Part shown: positions 8,548 to 17,013 of the stretch, in pieces
How positions within the stretch are numbered: the first letter of the stretch is position 1
Layout: every line of letters starts with the position of its first letter
Assembly: GCA_000509105.1 (NCBI GenBank)
Contig: BAIF02000108.1
Span: 1 to 51,249, forward strand
DNA from: Clostridiales bacterium VE202-21
GTDB lineage: Bacteria; Bacillota; Clostridia; Lachnospirales; Lachnospiraceae
DNA: 51,249 bases
Reading direction: 5' to 3'
The notes under the pieces: generated by a model
Told to the model about the DNA's origin: nothing
Database searches by the model: none
Seen by the model: only the letters and a program-made list of their open reading frames with translations
Translations under genes and position numbers: made by a program

Positions 8548-9899
8548 TGGTCTGTTTCGGATTGTCAAGCAGTGGAAAAAGAATGGATTTATTTGATTAT
8601 ATGAGAGAGACAAATCAGGAGAAGGAAGCGCCGCTGGCATCTAGAATGCGGCCGTCTACTCTGGAAGAGGTGGTAGGGCAGCAGCATATTATCGGAAAGG
8701 ACAAACTGCTGTACCGTGCAATCAAGGCGGACAAGCTGGGTTCCCTGATATTTTATGGACCTCCCGGCACCGGAAAAACAACGCTGGCCAAAGTAATAGC
8801 CAATACAACAAGCGCCCAGTTTAAGCAGATCAACGCGACAATTGCCGGAAAAAAGGATATGGAAGAGGTGGTAAAAGAGGCAAAGGAGCTTCTTGGCATG
8901 TACCAGAAGAAGACCATCCTCTTTATCGATGAGATCCACCGATTTAATAAAGGGCAGCAGGACTACCTGCTTCCTTATGTGGAGGACGGAACCATCACGC
9001 TGATCGGGGCGACGACAGAGAATCCCTACTTTGAGGTAAACGGAGCTCTGCTTTCAAGATCCAGTGTGTTTGAGCTGCGGTCTTTGAGCCGCGGGGATGT
9101 AAAGACATTGCTGAAACGCGCCGTTTATGATAAAGAGAAGGGGATGGGAACTTTCAAGGCAGAGATCACGGAGGAGGCGCTGGAGTTTTTGGCCGATGTG
9201 TCGGGCGGTGATGCGAGAAATGCACTGAATGCGGTGGAATTGGGAATCCTGACCACCGAAAGAGGGGCGGACGGGGTGATCCATATTACGCTGGATGTGG
9301 CCTCTGAGTGTATCCAGAAGCGTGTTGTGCGGTATGACAAGACGGGAGATAACCATTATGATACAAGCTCTGCATTTATAAAAAGCATGAGGGGGTCAGA
9401 CCCCGATGCTGCCGTTTATTACCTTGCAAAAATGTTGTATGCAGGGGAAGACATCAAGTTCATCGCGCGGCGGATTATGATTTGTGCCTCGGAGGATGTG
9501 GGAAATGCGGACCCCATGGCGCTGACGGTTGCGGTATCTGCAGCACAGGCGGTAGAACGCATCGGGATGCCGGAGGCGCAGATCATCCTCGCGCAGGCAG
9601 TGACCTATGTCGCATCCGCACCAAAGAGCAATTCCGCCACCAATGCCATTTTCTCTGCAACAGAATGTGTCCGCCAGAAGAAGACAACGGTTCCCGCCCA
9701 TCTGCAGGATGCTCACTATAAAGGTTCACAGAAGCTGGGGCATGGAGTAGGGTACAAATACGCACACGATTATCCGGGGCATTACGTAAAGCAGCAGTAC
9801 CTTCCGGACGAAATAAAAGACGCCAGATTCTATGAACCGGGCGTCCTTGGATACGAAAAAACGATACGTGAATATTTAGAGAAGCTGAGACAGGAGTGA
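8547..9899 (+). CDS. rarA: Replication-associated recombination protein A (AAA+ ATPase)
   Basis: An AAA+ ATPase of the RarA/MgsA/WRNIP1 family that acts at stalled replication forks. Walker A GPPGTGKT and Walker B ILFIDEIHRFN are clear, followed by sensor-1 GATTENP and the C-terminal HYKGSQKLGHGVGYKYAHDYP region typical of the family. Two starts are possible. ATG at 8547 overlaps the tcdA stop (TGATG) and has AAAGGA eight bases upstream. ATG at 8583 gives the usual family N-terminus MDLFDYMRE but has a poor ribosome-binding site. The 3' end overlaps the convergent DUF4364 gene by 24 bases. Confidence 0.95.
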   Translation: MVCFGLSSSGKRMDLFDYMRETNQEKEAPLASRMRPSTLEEVVGQQHIIGKDKLLYRAIKADKLGSLIFYGPPGTGKTTLAKVIANTTSAQFKQINATIAGKKDMEEVVKEAKELLGMYQKKTILFIDEIHRFNKGQQDYLLPYVEDGTITLIGATTENPYFEVNGALLSRSSVFELRSLSRGDVKTLLKRAVYDKEKGMGTFKAEITEEALEFLADVSGGDARNALNAVELGILTTERGADGVIHITLDVASECIQKRVVRYDKTGDNHYDTSSAFIKSMRGSDPDAAVYYLAKMLYAGEDIKFIARRIMICASEDVGNADPMALTVAVSAAQAVERIGMPEAQIILAQAVTYVASAPKSNSATNAIFSATECVRQKKTTVPAHLQDAHYKGSQKLGHGVGYKYAHDYPGHYVKQQYLPDEIKDARFYEPGVLGYEKTIREYLEKLRQE

Positions 9900-10388
9900 G
9901 GAATAGATCTTCTGGCTCTCCCTTGACCAGTTGCTGGCAATGGTTTCGGCCTCGATCTCCGTCGGGACAGTGATCTTAAGATCAATCAGGCTGAAGCCAT
10001 TTTCCACGATCTGGCAGCGCACCTCATATTCATGGTTTGTATTCAGGTAATAGTCTGATTTGATAGCAACTTCTTCTTTTAGGTCATACTTTTTTTCTTT
10101 TAAAAACTCATCAATATCGTTCTGTATTGCGGTTGAGATCTTATTCTTGAAGAACTGGATTGTCTCCGCTCCATTTTCCGTCAGGTGGTACAGCGTACGG
10201 TTGTGAGTGGTCTCTACCCGGAGCAGCCCGGATTCCACCATCTCCGACAGCGTTTCCTGCAGCTTAAAATAAGTAGTATAACCCTTGTCCAGAATGAATT
10301 CCGAAATCTGGGATGTGGTCAGAGGAAAATCTACTTTCTCCAGCATGTATAATACGATTAACTTATATAGGGTAAATGTTTCAGTCAT
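9876..10388 (-). CDS. DUF4364 family protein
   Basis: A 170-residue protein of a clostridial family without an established biochemical role. Its N-terminal half reads like a winged helix: LYKLIVLYMLEKVDFPLTTSQISEFI, then a recognition-helix-like stretch with YHLTENG, suggesting a small DNA-binding or regulatory protein. The C-terminal half is a mixed alpha/beta segment. AAAGGAG precedes the ATG. The start overlaps the end of the radical SAM gene by 8 bases, so it is probably last in the malic enzyme operon. It overlaps rarA tail to tail. Confidence 0.85.
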   Translation of the reverse strand: MTETFTLYKLIVLYMLEKVDFPLTTSQISEFILDKGYTTYFKLQETLSEMVESGLLRVETTHNRTLYHLTENGAETIQFFKNKISTAIQNDIDEFLKEKKYDLKEEVAIKSDYYLNTNHEYEVRCQIVENGFSLIDLKITVPTEIEAETIASNWSRESQKIYSSLLSQLL

Positions 10389-11306
10389 AATACTCCTTTC
10401 CCTGCCAGATGTCCTGCTCCTTCAGATAACGGTGCAGGGTATTCAGGACAGTTCTTTTATTGCTGCTCCAAAGCGGAGCAGCCAGAAGACCGCTGGGACC
10501 GTCGCCGGTCAGACGGTGTATTGCGATCCGGGGATTGAGATGCGAGATACATGTGCCCAAAAATTGAATATACTCCATCATCCCGGGGACGTAAAACGGA
10601 TGCTTTTCATATTCCAGGGCAAGATCCGTTCCTTTTAAAATATGCAGAAGCTGCAGCTTTATGCCCTGTATATCCATGTGGTTCAGATAATCCAGTGTCT
10701 CCAGCATCTGCTCTCTGGTCTCGCCTGGCAGATAGAGGATGGTGTGGACGATCACGACAATGTCCCTGCTTCTGAGAGCACCGACTGCACTTTCAAAGAC
10801 AGGCAGGTCATATCCCCTCCGGATGTACGCTGCAGTTGCTGGATGGATTGTCTGAAGCCCCAGTTCCACCCATACTGGTTTGATCCGGTTGATTCTGTCT
10901 AACAGTTCCAGGACGTCAGGGCCCAGACAGTCGGGCCTAGTGGCAATAGAAAGAATTCGGACATCAGGATCTGCAATGGCCTGCATGTACAGCTCTTCCA
11001 GACGGCGTACCGGAGCATAGGTATTGGTAAATGCCTGAAAGTATGCGATATAAGAGTGAACCGGACGTTTCCCATTCAGGGCCTGCTTTCCGGCGGCAAT
11101 CTGCTCTGTGACGGAGCAGGCTCTTGAGCCGGCGAAGTCTCCGGAGCCCTCGGCGCTGCAGAAGATACAGCCTCCGTGCCTAAAGTGCCGTCCCGGTTCG
11201 GGCAGGTCATGCCGCCGTCCAGGGTGATCTTATATACCTTCTCTCCATAGGCCTGTTTCAGGTCATAGTCCATGGAGTGGTAACGCTTTTCCCCCCAGCG
11301 CATCAT
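10381..11306 (-). pseudogene. Radical SAM protein, TIGR01212/YhcC-like, frameshifted
   Basis: The N-terminal frame (11306 to about 11173) encodes MMRWGEKRYHSMDYDLKQAYGEK and then CPNRDGTLGTE, typical of TIGR01212 radical SAM proteins. It then leaves frame. From 11172 a second frame restores GCIFCSAEGSGDF and continues to the stop at 10381 with VWVELGLQTIHP. Insertion of a single G in GAGGC (giving GAGGGC) joins them into a product of about 308 residues, normal for the family. The break falls inside the Fe-S cysteine motif, so the product as written would be inactive. The ATG directly follows the malic enzyme stop. It may be a real mutation or a base lost in sequencing. The substrate of the family is unclear. 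Confidence 0.85.
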
Positions 11307-12455
11307 CTATATCAGTTCCTTTACTGCCTTGCTCACCGCCTCGGCTACGCGCGGATCAAAAGCTTCCGGCAGGATATTGTTTTCATTCAGGTCTTCCTCC
11401 GCAACAAGCCCGGCGATTGCCTTGGCAGTAGCCAGCTTCATATCCTCCGTAATCTGGGACGCGCGCCCCTCCAGGGCACCCTTAAATATACCCGGGAAAG
11501 CTACCACATTATTCACCTGGTTCGGAAAATCTGAACGTCCGGTCCCAACGACTTTTGCACCGGCTTCCTTTGCAAGATCCGGCATGATCTCCGGTACCGG
11601 GTTCGCCATTGCAAAAAGAATTGCGTCCTTATTCATAGAGGACACCATCTCTTTTGTCACAATATTAGGTGCAGAGACACCTACAAATATATCTGCACCC
11701 TGAAGCGCATCGGCCAGCGTACCTGTCCGTCCTTCCAGATTCGTAACCTCTGCCATCTTTTGCTGCATCCAGTTCAGATCAGGGGAGGCCTTGCTTATCA
11801 TACCATTGATATCACACATGGTAACATGACGGAAACCATATGTAAGTAAAAGCCTGGTGATAGCAACACCGGCGGATCCCGCACCGTTAATCACCACGCG
11901 GCATTCTTCTTTGACCTTTCCGGTGACTTTCAGCGCATTGATAATACCGGCCAGGACAACGATAGCCGTCCCGTGCTGGTCATCATGGAAAACAGGGATA
12001 TCCAGCAGCTCTTTTAAACGCTCCTCGATCTCGAAGCAGCGCGGGGCCGCGATATCTTCCAGATTGATGCCGCCAAATGCGGGAGCAATGTGAACTACAG
12101 TCTTAATGATCTCTTCGGTATCCTGGGTATCAAGACAGATCGGAACCGCATTGACACCGCCAAATTCCTTAAAAAGAACGGCCTTTCCCTCCATAACAGG
12201 CATTGCAGCCAGGGCGCCGATATTGCCGAGTCCAAGAACCGCACTTCCATCGGAGACAACTGCAATCGTATTAGATTTTATCGTGTATTTATAAGCATCT
12301 TCCGGATCCTCTGCGATTGCCTTACAGGGTTCTGCAACACCAGGAGTATAGGCAATGGCAAGATCCTCGCGGGAGTTCACATGGGCCTTAGCCGTAGTCT
12401 CGATCTTACCCTGCCATTTTTCGTGCATCTGCAATGCTTTTTCACTGTTTGTCAT
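11307..12455 (-). CDS. NAD(P)-dependent malic enzyme (oxaloacetate-decarboxylating)
   Basis: It converts malate to pyruvate and CO2 with reduction of NAD(P). The 382-residue protein is the short bacterial form. It starts with a region containing the malic-enzyme signature YTPGVAEPC, then DGSAVLGLGNIG, the metal and substrate segment FHDDQHGTAIV, and a Rossmann motif GAGSAGVAI near residue 190. ANPVPEI and TGRSDFPNQVNN near the C-terminus are also typical. A minus-strand promoter lies about 60 bases upstream. The next gene, the broken radical SAM gene, starts immediately after the stop codon, so they are co-transcribed. Confidence 0.95.
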   Translation of the reverse strand: MTNSEKALQMHEKWQGKIETTAKAHVNSREDLAIAYTPGVAEPCKAIAEDPEDAYKYTIKSNTIAVVSDGSAVLGLGNIGALAAMPVMEGKAVLFKEFGGVNAVPICLDTQDTEEIIKTVVHIAPAFGGINLEDIAAPRCFEIEERLKELLDIPVFHDDQHGTAIVVLAGIINALKVTGKVKEECRVVINGAGSAGVAITRLLLTYGFRHVTMCDINGMISKASPDLNWMQQKMAEVTNLEGRTGTLADALQGADIFVGVSAPNIVTKEMVSSMNKDAILFAMANPVPEIMPDLAKEAGAKVVGTGRSDFPNQVNNVVAFPGIFKGALEGRASQITEDMKLATAKAIAGLVAEEDLNENNILPEAFDPRVAEAVSKAVKELI

Positions 12456-12510
12456 CTTTCTTACCTCGCTGTATCTTCATATTCTTATAGATTCTTGCTA
12501 TCTGTCCAAT

Positions 12511-12539
12511 ATAATAACACTCTTATAAAAGCAACGCAA
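12511..12539 (-). promoter_or_regulatory. Predicted malic enzyme promoter
   Basis: On the minus strand TTGCGT (12534-12539), a 17-base spacer and TATTAT (12511-12516) lie about 55 bases upstream of the malic enzyme ATG. Confidence 0.5.
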
Positions 12540-12557
12540 GGCAGGATTGCTATAGTA

Positions 12558-12608
12558 ACGAGATTTAGTCTCGTTGGCGGACTGGGACGTTCCATGAAGT
12601 GTTAGCCG
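12558..12608. repeat. Half of a long-palindrome element
   Basis: About 33 of 44 bases match 21835-21878, the left arm of the long inverted repeat near 22 kb, with most differences being transitions. It begins with a small hairpin (ACGAGA, loop, TCTCGT) and includes GGGACGT followed by TCCAT. No matching right arm is visible, so it looks like a remnant. Confidence 0.5.
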
Positions 12609-12651
12609 CAAGCCCTCTAAAAAAACTCTTTCTTTTTGGTGGAAGATGATG

Positions 12652-12657
12652 TATAAT
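12652..12657 (+). promoter_or_regulatory. -10 box of the rho leader
   Basis: A perfect TATAAT. The sequence 17 bases upstream (TTTCTT) is a weak -35. The predicted start, near 12664, falls at the first base of the first structured RNA copy, which supports transcription of both copies with rho. Confidence 0.5.
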
Positions 12658-12663
12658 AGCTAC

Positions 12664-12838
12664 AGATTTAACAAGTCAAGTGAGGATTCATTCCCTTTAT
12701 AAGTGGATTGATGAATCACAGGAAACAAGATTAACGGCAGTGTTGGGTGGAGAGGAATCGGTATCCCCCACTGACATGAGATGAATCTACGCATCGATGG
12801 AAGATGCAGTCGTACTCTATAGAATTACCGAGTGCGGA
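12664..12838 (+). ncRNA. Structured RNA in the rho leader, copy 1
   Basis: The first of two related units of about 175 nt. Features shared with copy 2, in order: ATTTAACAAG; a stem closed by GATT...AATC ending in GATGAATCA; AAACAAGATTAACG; a hairpin closed by CAGT...ACTG, enclosed by AGATT pairing with AATCT; CTACGCATC, whose GCATC pairs with GATGC; and CGTACTCT. The hairpin interiors differ between copies yet stay pairable, as expected for a folded RNA. No ribosome-binding site or conserved reading frame is present. I do not recognise it as a named riboswitch or T-box. A cis-regulatory or tandem aptamer role for rho is inferred from position. Confidence 0.75.
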
Positions 12839-12917
12839 TAGGAATAGTATATCTTTGAGGATACAGGCAGACGCCTGAATTCGGACAAGTCGTTTCAGAC
12901 TAAAGGCTCCCGTAAAA

Positions 12918-13095
12918 TTTAACAAGATAAGATGAGGATTTTCCCGCCGCTATAGACGGTGAGATGAATCATGAAAAACAAGATTAACGACAGTTTGGGC
13001 AGGAGAGGAGTCACTATCTCCCACTGGCATGAGATCAATCTACGCATCTGTATTGGATGTACACGTACTCTGTGAAATTATCGGACGTGGATTGA
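12918..13095 (+). ncRNA. Structured RNA in the rho leader, copy 2
   Basis: The second unit, separated from copy 1 by about 80 nt that include a small CAGGC/GCCTG hairpin (about 12864-12877). It repeats all sequence blocks of copy 1. Its compensating differences include CCG...CGG in place of the first hairpin interior and GGAGA...TCTCC inside the CAGT...ACTG hairpin. It ends about 55 nt before the rho ATG, with no terminator-like T-run between. Any control would more likely act on translation or Rho-dependent termination than on an intrinsic terminator. Confidence 0.75.
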
Positions 13096-13151
13096 AACAA
13101 AAGAATACTGTAGAAAAGCCATATATTTATTGAGAAAGGAATTAAAGTATT

Positions 13152-14501
13152 ATGACGAGAGAAAAATATGAATCTCTGCCGCTTGCAACATTAAAAGACC
13201 TGGCAAAAGCACGAAAAATGAAAGGTGTATCAGCTATGAAAAAAAGCGGGCTGATTGACGCTATGCTGGCTCAGGATGAGAAAGAGAAGATGGAAGAAGC
13301 AAGGGCAGAAGCCAAGGAAGAAGTAAAAGAAGAATTGAAAGAAAAGAAGGAAGGCACGGATATTGAACAGCTGGACAGCGGTAAGTCAGCCAACGGGATT
13401 CTGGAGGTTCTGCCGGACGGATACGGATTTATCCGATGCGAGAACTACCTGCCGGGAGAAAACGATGTTTACGTATCCCCTTCACAGATCAGGAGATTTA
13501 ATCTGAAAACCGGTGATATCATTTCCGGAAATACACGAATTAAGACACAGTCTGAGAAGTTCAGCGCCCTTTTGTATGTTTCCACCATCAATGGTATGAG
13601 GCCGTCGGAGGCAATGAAGAGAAATAATTTTGAGGACCTGACTCCGATCTTCCCGAATCAGAGGCTGCGCCTGGAGACACCGGGATGTTCTACAGCTATG
13701 CGTATCGTAGATCTGCTTTCTCCTATAGGAAAAGGGCAGAGGGGGATGATCGTGTCACCCCCGAAGGCCGGAAAGACGACCCTGCTGAAGGAAGTGGCGC
13801 TCTCTGTACAAAAGCGTGAGCCGAATATGCATCTGCTGATTCTGCTCATTGATGAGCGCCCGGAGGAAGTAACAGATATCCGTGAGGCGATCGCAGGACC
13901 GAATGTAGAAGTCATTTATTCTACATTTGATGAACTTCCGGAGCATCATAAAAGGGTATCCGAGATGGTGATTGAGCGCGCAAAAAGGCTGGTTGAGCAT
14001 GGCAAGGATGTTACGATCCTTCTGGACAGTATTACAAGGCTTGCCCGTGCATACAATCTGACGGTTCCTCCATCAGGGAGAACACTTTCCGGCGGTCTTG
14101 ATCCGGCAGCGCTTCATATGCCGAAGCGGTTTTTCGGTGCAGCCAGAAATATGAGAGAAGGCGGCAGCCTTACGATCCTGGCTACTGCACTTGTGGAAAC
14201 AGGGAGCAAGATGGACGATGTGGTATACGAGGAATTCAAGGGAACCGGCAATATGGAACTGGTGCTGGATCGAAAACTCCAGGAGAAGAGGGTATTCCCG
14301 GCGATAGACATACCAAAATCAGGAACCAGAAGGGAAGACCTCCTGCTCAGCAGAGAGGAACAGGATGCAGTCTATATTATCCGCAGGGCAATGAACGGCC
14401 TGAAAGCGGAAGAAGCCGTGGACAACCTGCTGAATATGTTCTCACAGACAAAGAGCAATGCAGATCTTGTCCAGGTTGTGATCAAAAAGAAATTTCTATA
14501 G
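13152..14501 (+). CDS. rho: Transcription termination factor Rho
   Basis: A hexameric RNA helicase that ends transcription at Rho-dependent sites. The 449-residue protein has an N-terminal Rho_N helical region (residues 1-40), a charged Lys/Glu-rich linker (about 42-68), a cold-shock-type RNA-binding domain with [14 protein letters not shown] (82-95), and the RecA-like motor. Walker [11 protein letters not shown] is at 203-212, Walker [14 protein letters not shown] follows near 228, and the Q and R loop regions are present. AAAGGA precedes the ATG by 11 bases. It has an unusually long leader of nearly 490 nt holding two copies of a structured RNA. Confidence 0.98.
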   Translation: MTREKYESLPLATLKDLAKARKMKGVSAMKKSGLIDAMLAQDEKEKMEEARAEAKEEVKEELKEKKEGTDIEQLDSGKSANGILEVLPDGYGFIRCENYLPGENDVYVSPSQIRRFNLKTGDIISGNTRIKTQSEKFSALLYVSTINGMRPSEAMKRNNFEDLTPIFPNQRLRLETPGCSTAMRIVDLLSPIGKGQRGMIVSPPKAGKTTLLKEVALSVQKREPNMHLLILLIDERPEEVTDIREAIAGPNVEVIYSTFDELPEHHKRVSEMVIERAKRLVEHGKDVTILLDSITRLARAYNLTVPPSGRTLSGGLDPAALHMPKRFFGAARNMREGGSLTILATALVETGSKMDDVVYEEFKGTGNMELVLDRKLQEKRVFPAIDIPKSGTRREDLLLSREEQDAVYIIRRAMNGLKAEEAVDNLLNMFSQTKSNADLVQVVIKKKFL

Positions 14502-14568
14502 CAATGGCATAAGGATACGCTGGTCCTGACAGCGAATACCATATCAAAGGAATTTACGCAGCGCAGTT

Positions 14569-15351
14569 CTAGTATACATTGAGTACCTTCAGAAGCAATA
14601 GGAAAAGCACTAGCAGAATGCTTGGTTTTACGATTTTAGCGCCATTTTTCATAACCATTCCTGCACCCAGGTAGCCGCCGGCCATATTGCACAGTGCGGC
14701 TGCGATCCCAACGGGGATCAGTACCTGGCCATTTAGCAGAAAGATAATGAGGGATGTAATATTCGTTGTCAGATTAATTACTTTTGCCTGTGCGTTGGCG
14801 GTTTTAATACTGAGCTTAGCAAATACGGTAAAAGCGATGATCAGAAACGTACCCGTACCCGGCCCATAGAATCCGTCATAGATACCGATGATAAAAGCAG
14901 CAATGACTGCGGTTATGTAAGTTCTTTTGTCCAGCGTAACAGAATCGCTTCCTTTATCATGGAACAGCTTTTTATTCAGCACCAGGAATGCAGATACTGG
15001 CAGTATACCAATGAGTACATACAGCATGATCTTCTCCGGTACGATCATGGAAATATGTGCACCGATTGAAGAGCCCGCAATTGCGGCAATCACGGAAGGA
15101 ATGGCCAGCCGGAAGCTGACAAGCCCGTTTTTCATAAAACGTATTGTGGCAAGCGTGGTTCCGCAGGTGGAAGACATCTTATTGGTGGCAACCGCCATAT
15201 GAGGAGGAAGTCCCGCGATAAGATAGGCGGGCAGAGAGATCAGGCCACCGCCGCCTCCGATTGCATCTACCAGCCCGGCAAGAAAAAGAAAGGGGCATAC
15301 GATTAGAAATGTGGAAGCGGAAAGTTCGATAATTGGGGTAGTGATATCCAT
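14569..15351 (-). CDS. TSUP (TauE/SafE) family transporter
   Basis: A 260-residue membrane protein with about eight hydrophobic segments, of the sulfite/organosulfur exporter family TauE/SafE (formerly DUF81). The N-terminal GLVDAIGGGGGLISLPAYL and a second-half GIYDGFYGPGTGTFLI are the paired family signatures, one in each half of the internal repeat. Members move sulfite, sulfoacetate or other small anions; the substrate here is unknown. It is convergent with rho (gap about 70 bases holding only a weak hairpin) and divergent from rpmE. Confidence 0.92.
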   Translation of the reverse strand: MDITTPIIELSASTFLIVCPFLFLAGLVDAIGGGGGLISLPAYLIAGLPPHMAVATNKMSSTCGTTLATIRFMKNGLVSFRLAIPSVIAAIAGSSIGAHISMIVPEKIMLYVLIGILPVSAFLVLNKKLFHDKGSDSVTLDKRTYITAVIAAFIIGIYDGFYGPGTGTFLIIAFTVFAKLSIKTANAQAKVINLTTNITSLIIFLLNGQVLIPVGIAAALCNMAGGYLGAGMVMKNGAKIVKPSILLVLFLLLLKVLNVY

Positions 15352-15461
15352 ATGAGCAACTCCTTATGTCATTAATGATAAATCAAACATGGGAATTATA
15401 TCACAAACCGGATATACAAAAAAGACTTGTCCTATTTTATTTGTTTATTCTGAAAAATAGC

Positions 15462-15490
15462 TTGCAAAACCATAAATCTTATGATACAAT
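15462..15490 (+). promoter_or_regulatory. Predicted rpmE promoter
   Basis: TTGCAA (15462-15467), a 17-base spacer and TACAAT (15485-15490), about 57 bases upstream of the rpmE ATG. Confidence 0.65.
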
Positions 15491-15546
15491 AACAAAGCTG
15501 TTTAGAGATTATAATGACTATATATTAAAATAGAGAGGTGAAAATC

Positions 15547-15747
15547 ATGAGAGAAGGAATCCATCCAGAGTACCATCAGGCGACAGTAACTTGCAACTGC
15601 GGCAACACATTTGTAACAGGCTCAACAAACAAGAATATTCACGTGGAAATCTGTTCCAAATGCCATCCATTCTACACTGGACAGCAGAAAGCAAATCAGG
15701 CTCGCGGACGTGTTGACAAGTTCAACAAAAAATATGGTATTAAATAG
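15547..15747 (+). CDS. rpmE: 50S ribosomal protein L31, zinc-binding type
   Basis: Ribosomal protein bL31 of the large subunit, 66 residues. It has the four cysteines of the zinc-binding form (CNC near residue 16 and CSKC near residue 37), followed by HPFYTG and a basic C-terminus, as expected for L31. The ATG at 15547 is preceded by GAGAGGTG; an in-frame GTG at 15538 overlaps that site and is rejected. It starts the rpmE-DUF1385-prmC-prfA cluster, though a hairpin follows it, so the downstream genes may be partly uncoupled. Confidence 0.97.
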   Translation: MREGIHPEYHQATVTCNCGNTFVTGSTNKNIHVEICSKCHPFYTGQQKANQARGRVDKFNKKYGIK

Positions 15748-15760
15748 GAATGACTTATTG

Positions 15761-15787
15761 CAGGCTGAGGTGAGATATCTCAGCCTG
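15761..15787 (+). terminator. Hairpin after rpmE
   Basis: CAGGCTGAG and CTCAGCCTG form a perfect 9-bp stem with a 9-nt loop, 14 bases after the stop codon. Only TTCTT follows, so termination may be partial and let the downstream genes be read. Confidence 0.5.
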
Positions 15788-15794
15788 TTCTTGG

Positions 15795-15868
15795 GTAAAG
15801 GACTGTCCGTAATCACATGATCACTTTGCTCAGCAAATTGCGCAAGTGATTTCCGGGCAGTTCCTTAC
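15795..15868. repeat. Palindromic element related to the one at 1-238
   Basis: GTAAAGGACTGTCCGTAATCAC pairs imperfectly with GTGATTTCCGGGCAGTTCCTTAC about 30 bases on. ATCACTT and AAGTGAT form an inner stem. The arm core AAGGAACTGCCC and the GTGATTTC block also occur in the large element at the window start. Confidence 0.65.
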
Positions 15869-15960
15869 AAGTAACTATATATGCAGATTTGATCAGAAGG
15901 TCAGCAACTTCGGATGAAGAAGGAACTGACCCTTTTCTGGTACAGAAGACAGGAGGACGC

Positions 15961-17013
15961 ATGAAGTCATCGAACATAGGCGGACAGGCAGTTTTGGAAG
16001 GCATCATGATGAAGAATGGTAATCAGTATGCGGTGGCGGTCAGGAAACCTGATAAAGAGATCGCGGTAGATATACAGGAGTACAAGAGTGTAATTCCATG
16101 TAAGCCGCTGATGAAGATTCCTTTTATACGGGGTATCTTCAATTTTGTAGATTCCCTTGTCCTGGGGATGAAGACACTGATGTTTTCGGCGAGCTTTTTT
16201 GAAGAGGAAGAAGAGACAGAGGTGGAGCTGACAGAGGAAGCAATTGCAAAGAAGGAGAAGCAGGATAAACTGTTTATGAATCTGACGGTTGCATTTTCCG
16301 TAGTTCTTGCGGTTGCCATATTTATGGTTCTTCCTTATTTTTTGAGCAATATACTGCGGAAGCACATTGCATCTAGAGGGGTAATCACCATTCTGGAAGG
16401 CGTGATCCGCCTGGCCATTTTTCTGGGATATATTCTGCTCGTCTCCAGGATGGAAGATATCCAGAGAACATTTATGTATCATGGCGCAGAACATAAGTGC
16501 ATCAATTGTATTGAACATGGGCTCATTCTGAATACAGACAACGTAAGGAAAAGCTCCAAGCAGCATAAACGCTGCGGCACAAGCTTTCTGTTCTTTGTCA
16601 TGATAGTGAGTATTATATTCTGCTTCTTTATTACAGCAGAGTCACAGGTTATGAGAGTTGTGCTGCGTATCGCGCTTCTCCCGCTGATCGCAGGGGTATC
16701 ATATGAGATTATCAAACTGGCCGGAAACAGTGATAACTATTTCATCAACCTGCTGAGCAAGCCGGGAATGTGGGTGCAGAATCTGACCACGAAAGAGCCG
16801 GATGACAGCATGATTGAAGTGGCGATTTGTGCAGTGGAAGCCGTATTTGACTGGAAGGCATATCTGGCGGAGAATTTCGGTACCCAGCTGCCGGCAGGCA
16901 CGCCAGATGAGAAGACACTGGATCAAGTAACGAAAACCGTTGTGGCATCCGGGCAGACGGCCGGACAATATGATATGACGGGCCGGGCCGCAGCCAAAGG
17001 GCAGCAGTTATGA
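15961..17013 (+). CDS. DUF1385 family membrane protein (YqhQ-like)
   Basis: A 350-residue protein of the DUF1385 (YqhQ) family, widespread in Firmicutes next to prmC and prfA and without an established function. The N-terminus has the conserved GGQAVLEGIMMKN, then RGIFNFVDSLVLG, hydrophobic segments near residues 105-165 and 205-255, and the family block FMYHGAEHKCINC, rich in His and Cys and suggesting a metal site. The start at 15961 has AGGAGG just upstream; a longer frame from 15889 does not. The C-terminal tail of about 80 residues is hydrophilic. The stop overlaps prmC by 4 bases (ATGA). Confidence 0.92.
   Translation: MKSSNIGGQAVLEGIMMKNGNQYAVAVRKPDKEIAVDIQEYKSVIPCKPLMKIPFIRGIFNFVDSLVLGMKTLMFSASFFEEEEETEVELTEEAIAKKEKQDKLFMNLTVAFSVVLAVAIFMVLPYFLSNILRKHIASRGVITILEGVIRLAIFLGYILLVSRMEDIQRTFMYHGAEHKCINCIEHGLILNTDNVRKSSKQHKRCGTSFLFFVMIVSIIFCFFITAESQVMRVVLRIALLPLIAGVSYEIIKLAGNSDNYFINLLSKPGMWVQNLTTKEPDDSMIEVAICAVEAVFDWKAYLAENFGTQLPAGTPDEKTLDQVTKTVVASGQTAGQYDMTGRAAAKGQQL

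Noticed and set aside
12090..12605. Long open frame on the plus strand opposite the malic enzyme gene
   Set aside because: It lies antisense to a clear family member, has no ribosome-binding site and has no recognisable protein features.
12664..13095. T-box or known riboswitch in the rho leader
   Set aside because: No T-box antiterminator motif (GGGTGGNACCGCG) and no match I can recognise to glycine, lysine, SAM, cobalamin, c-di-AMP, THF or TPP riboswitch cores.
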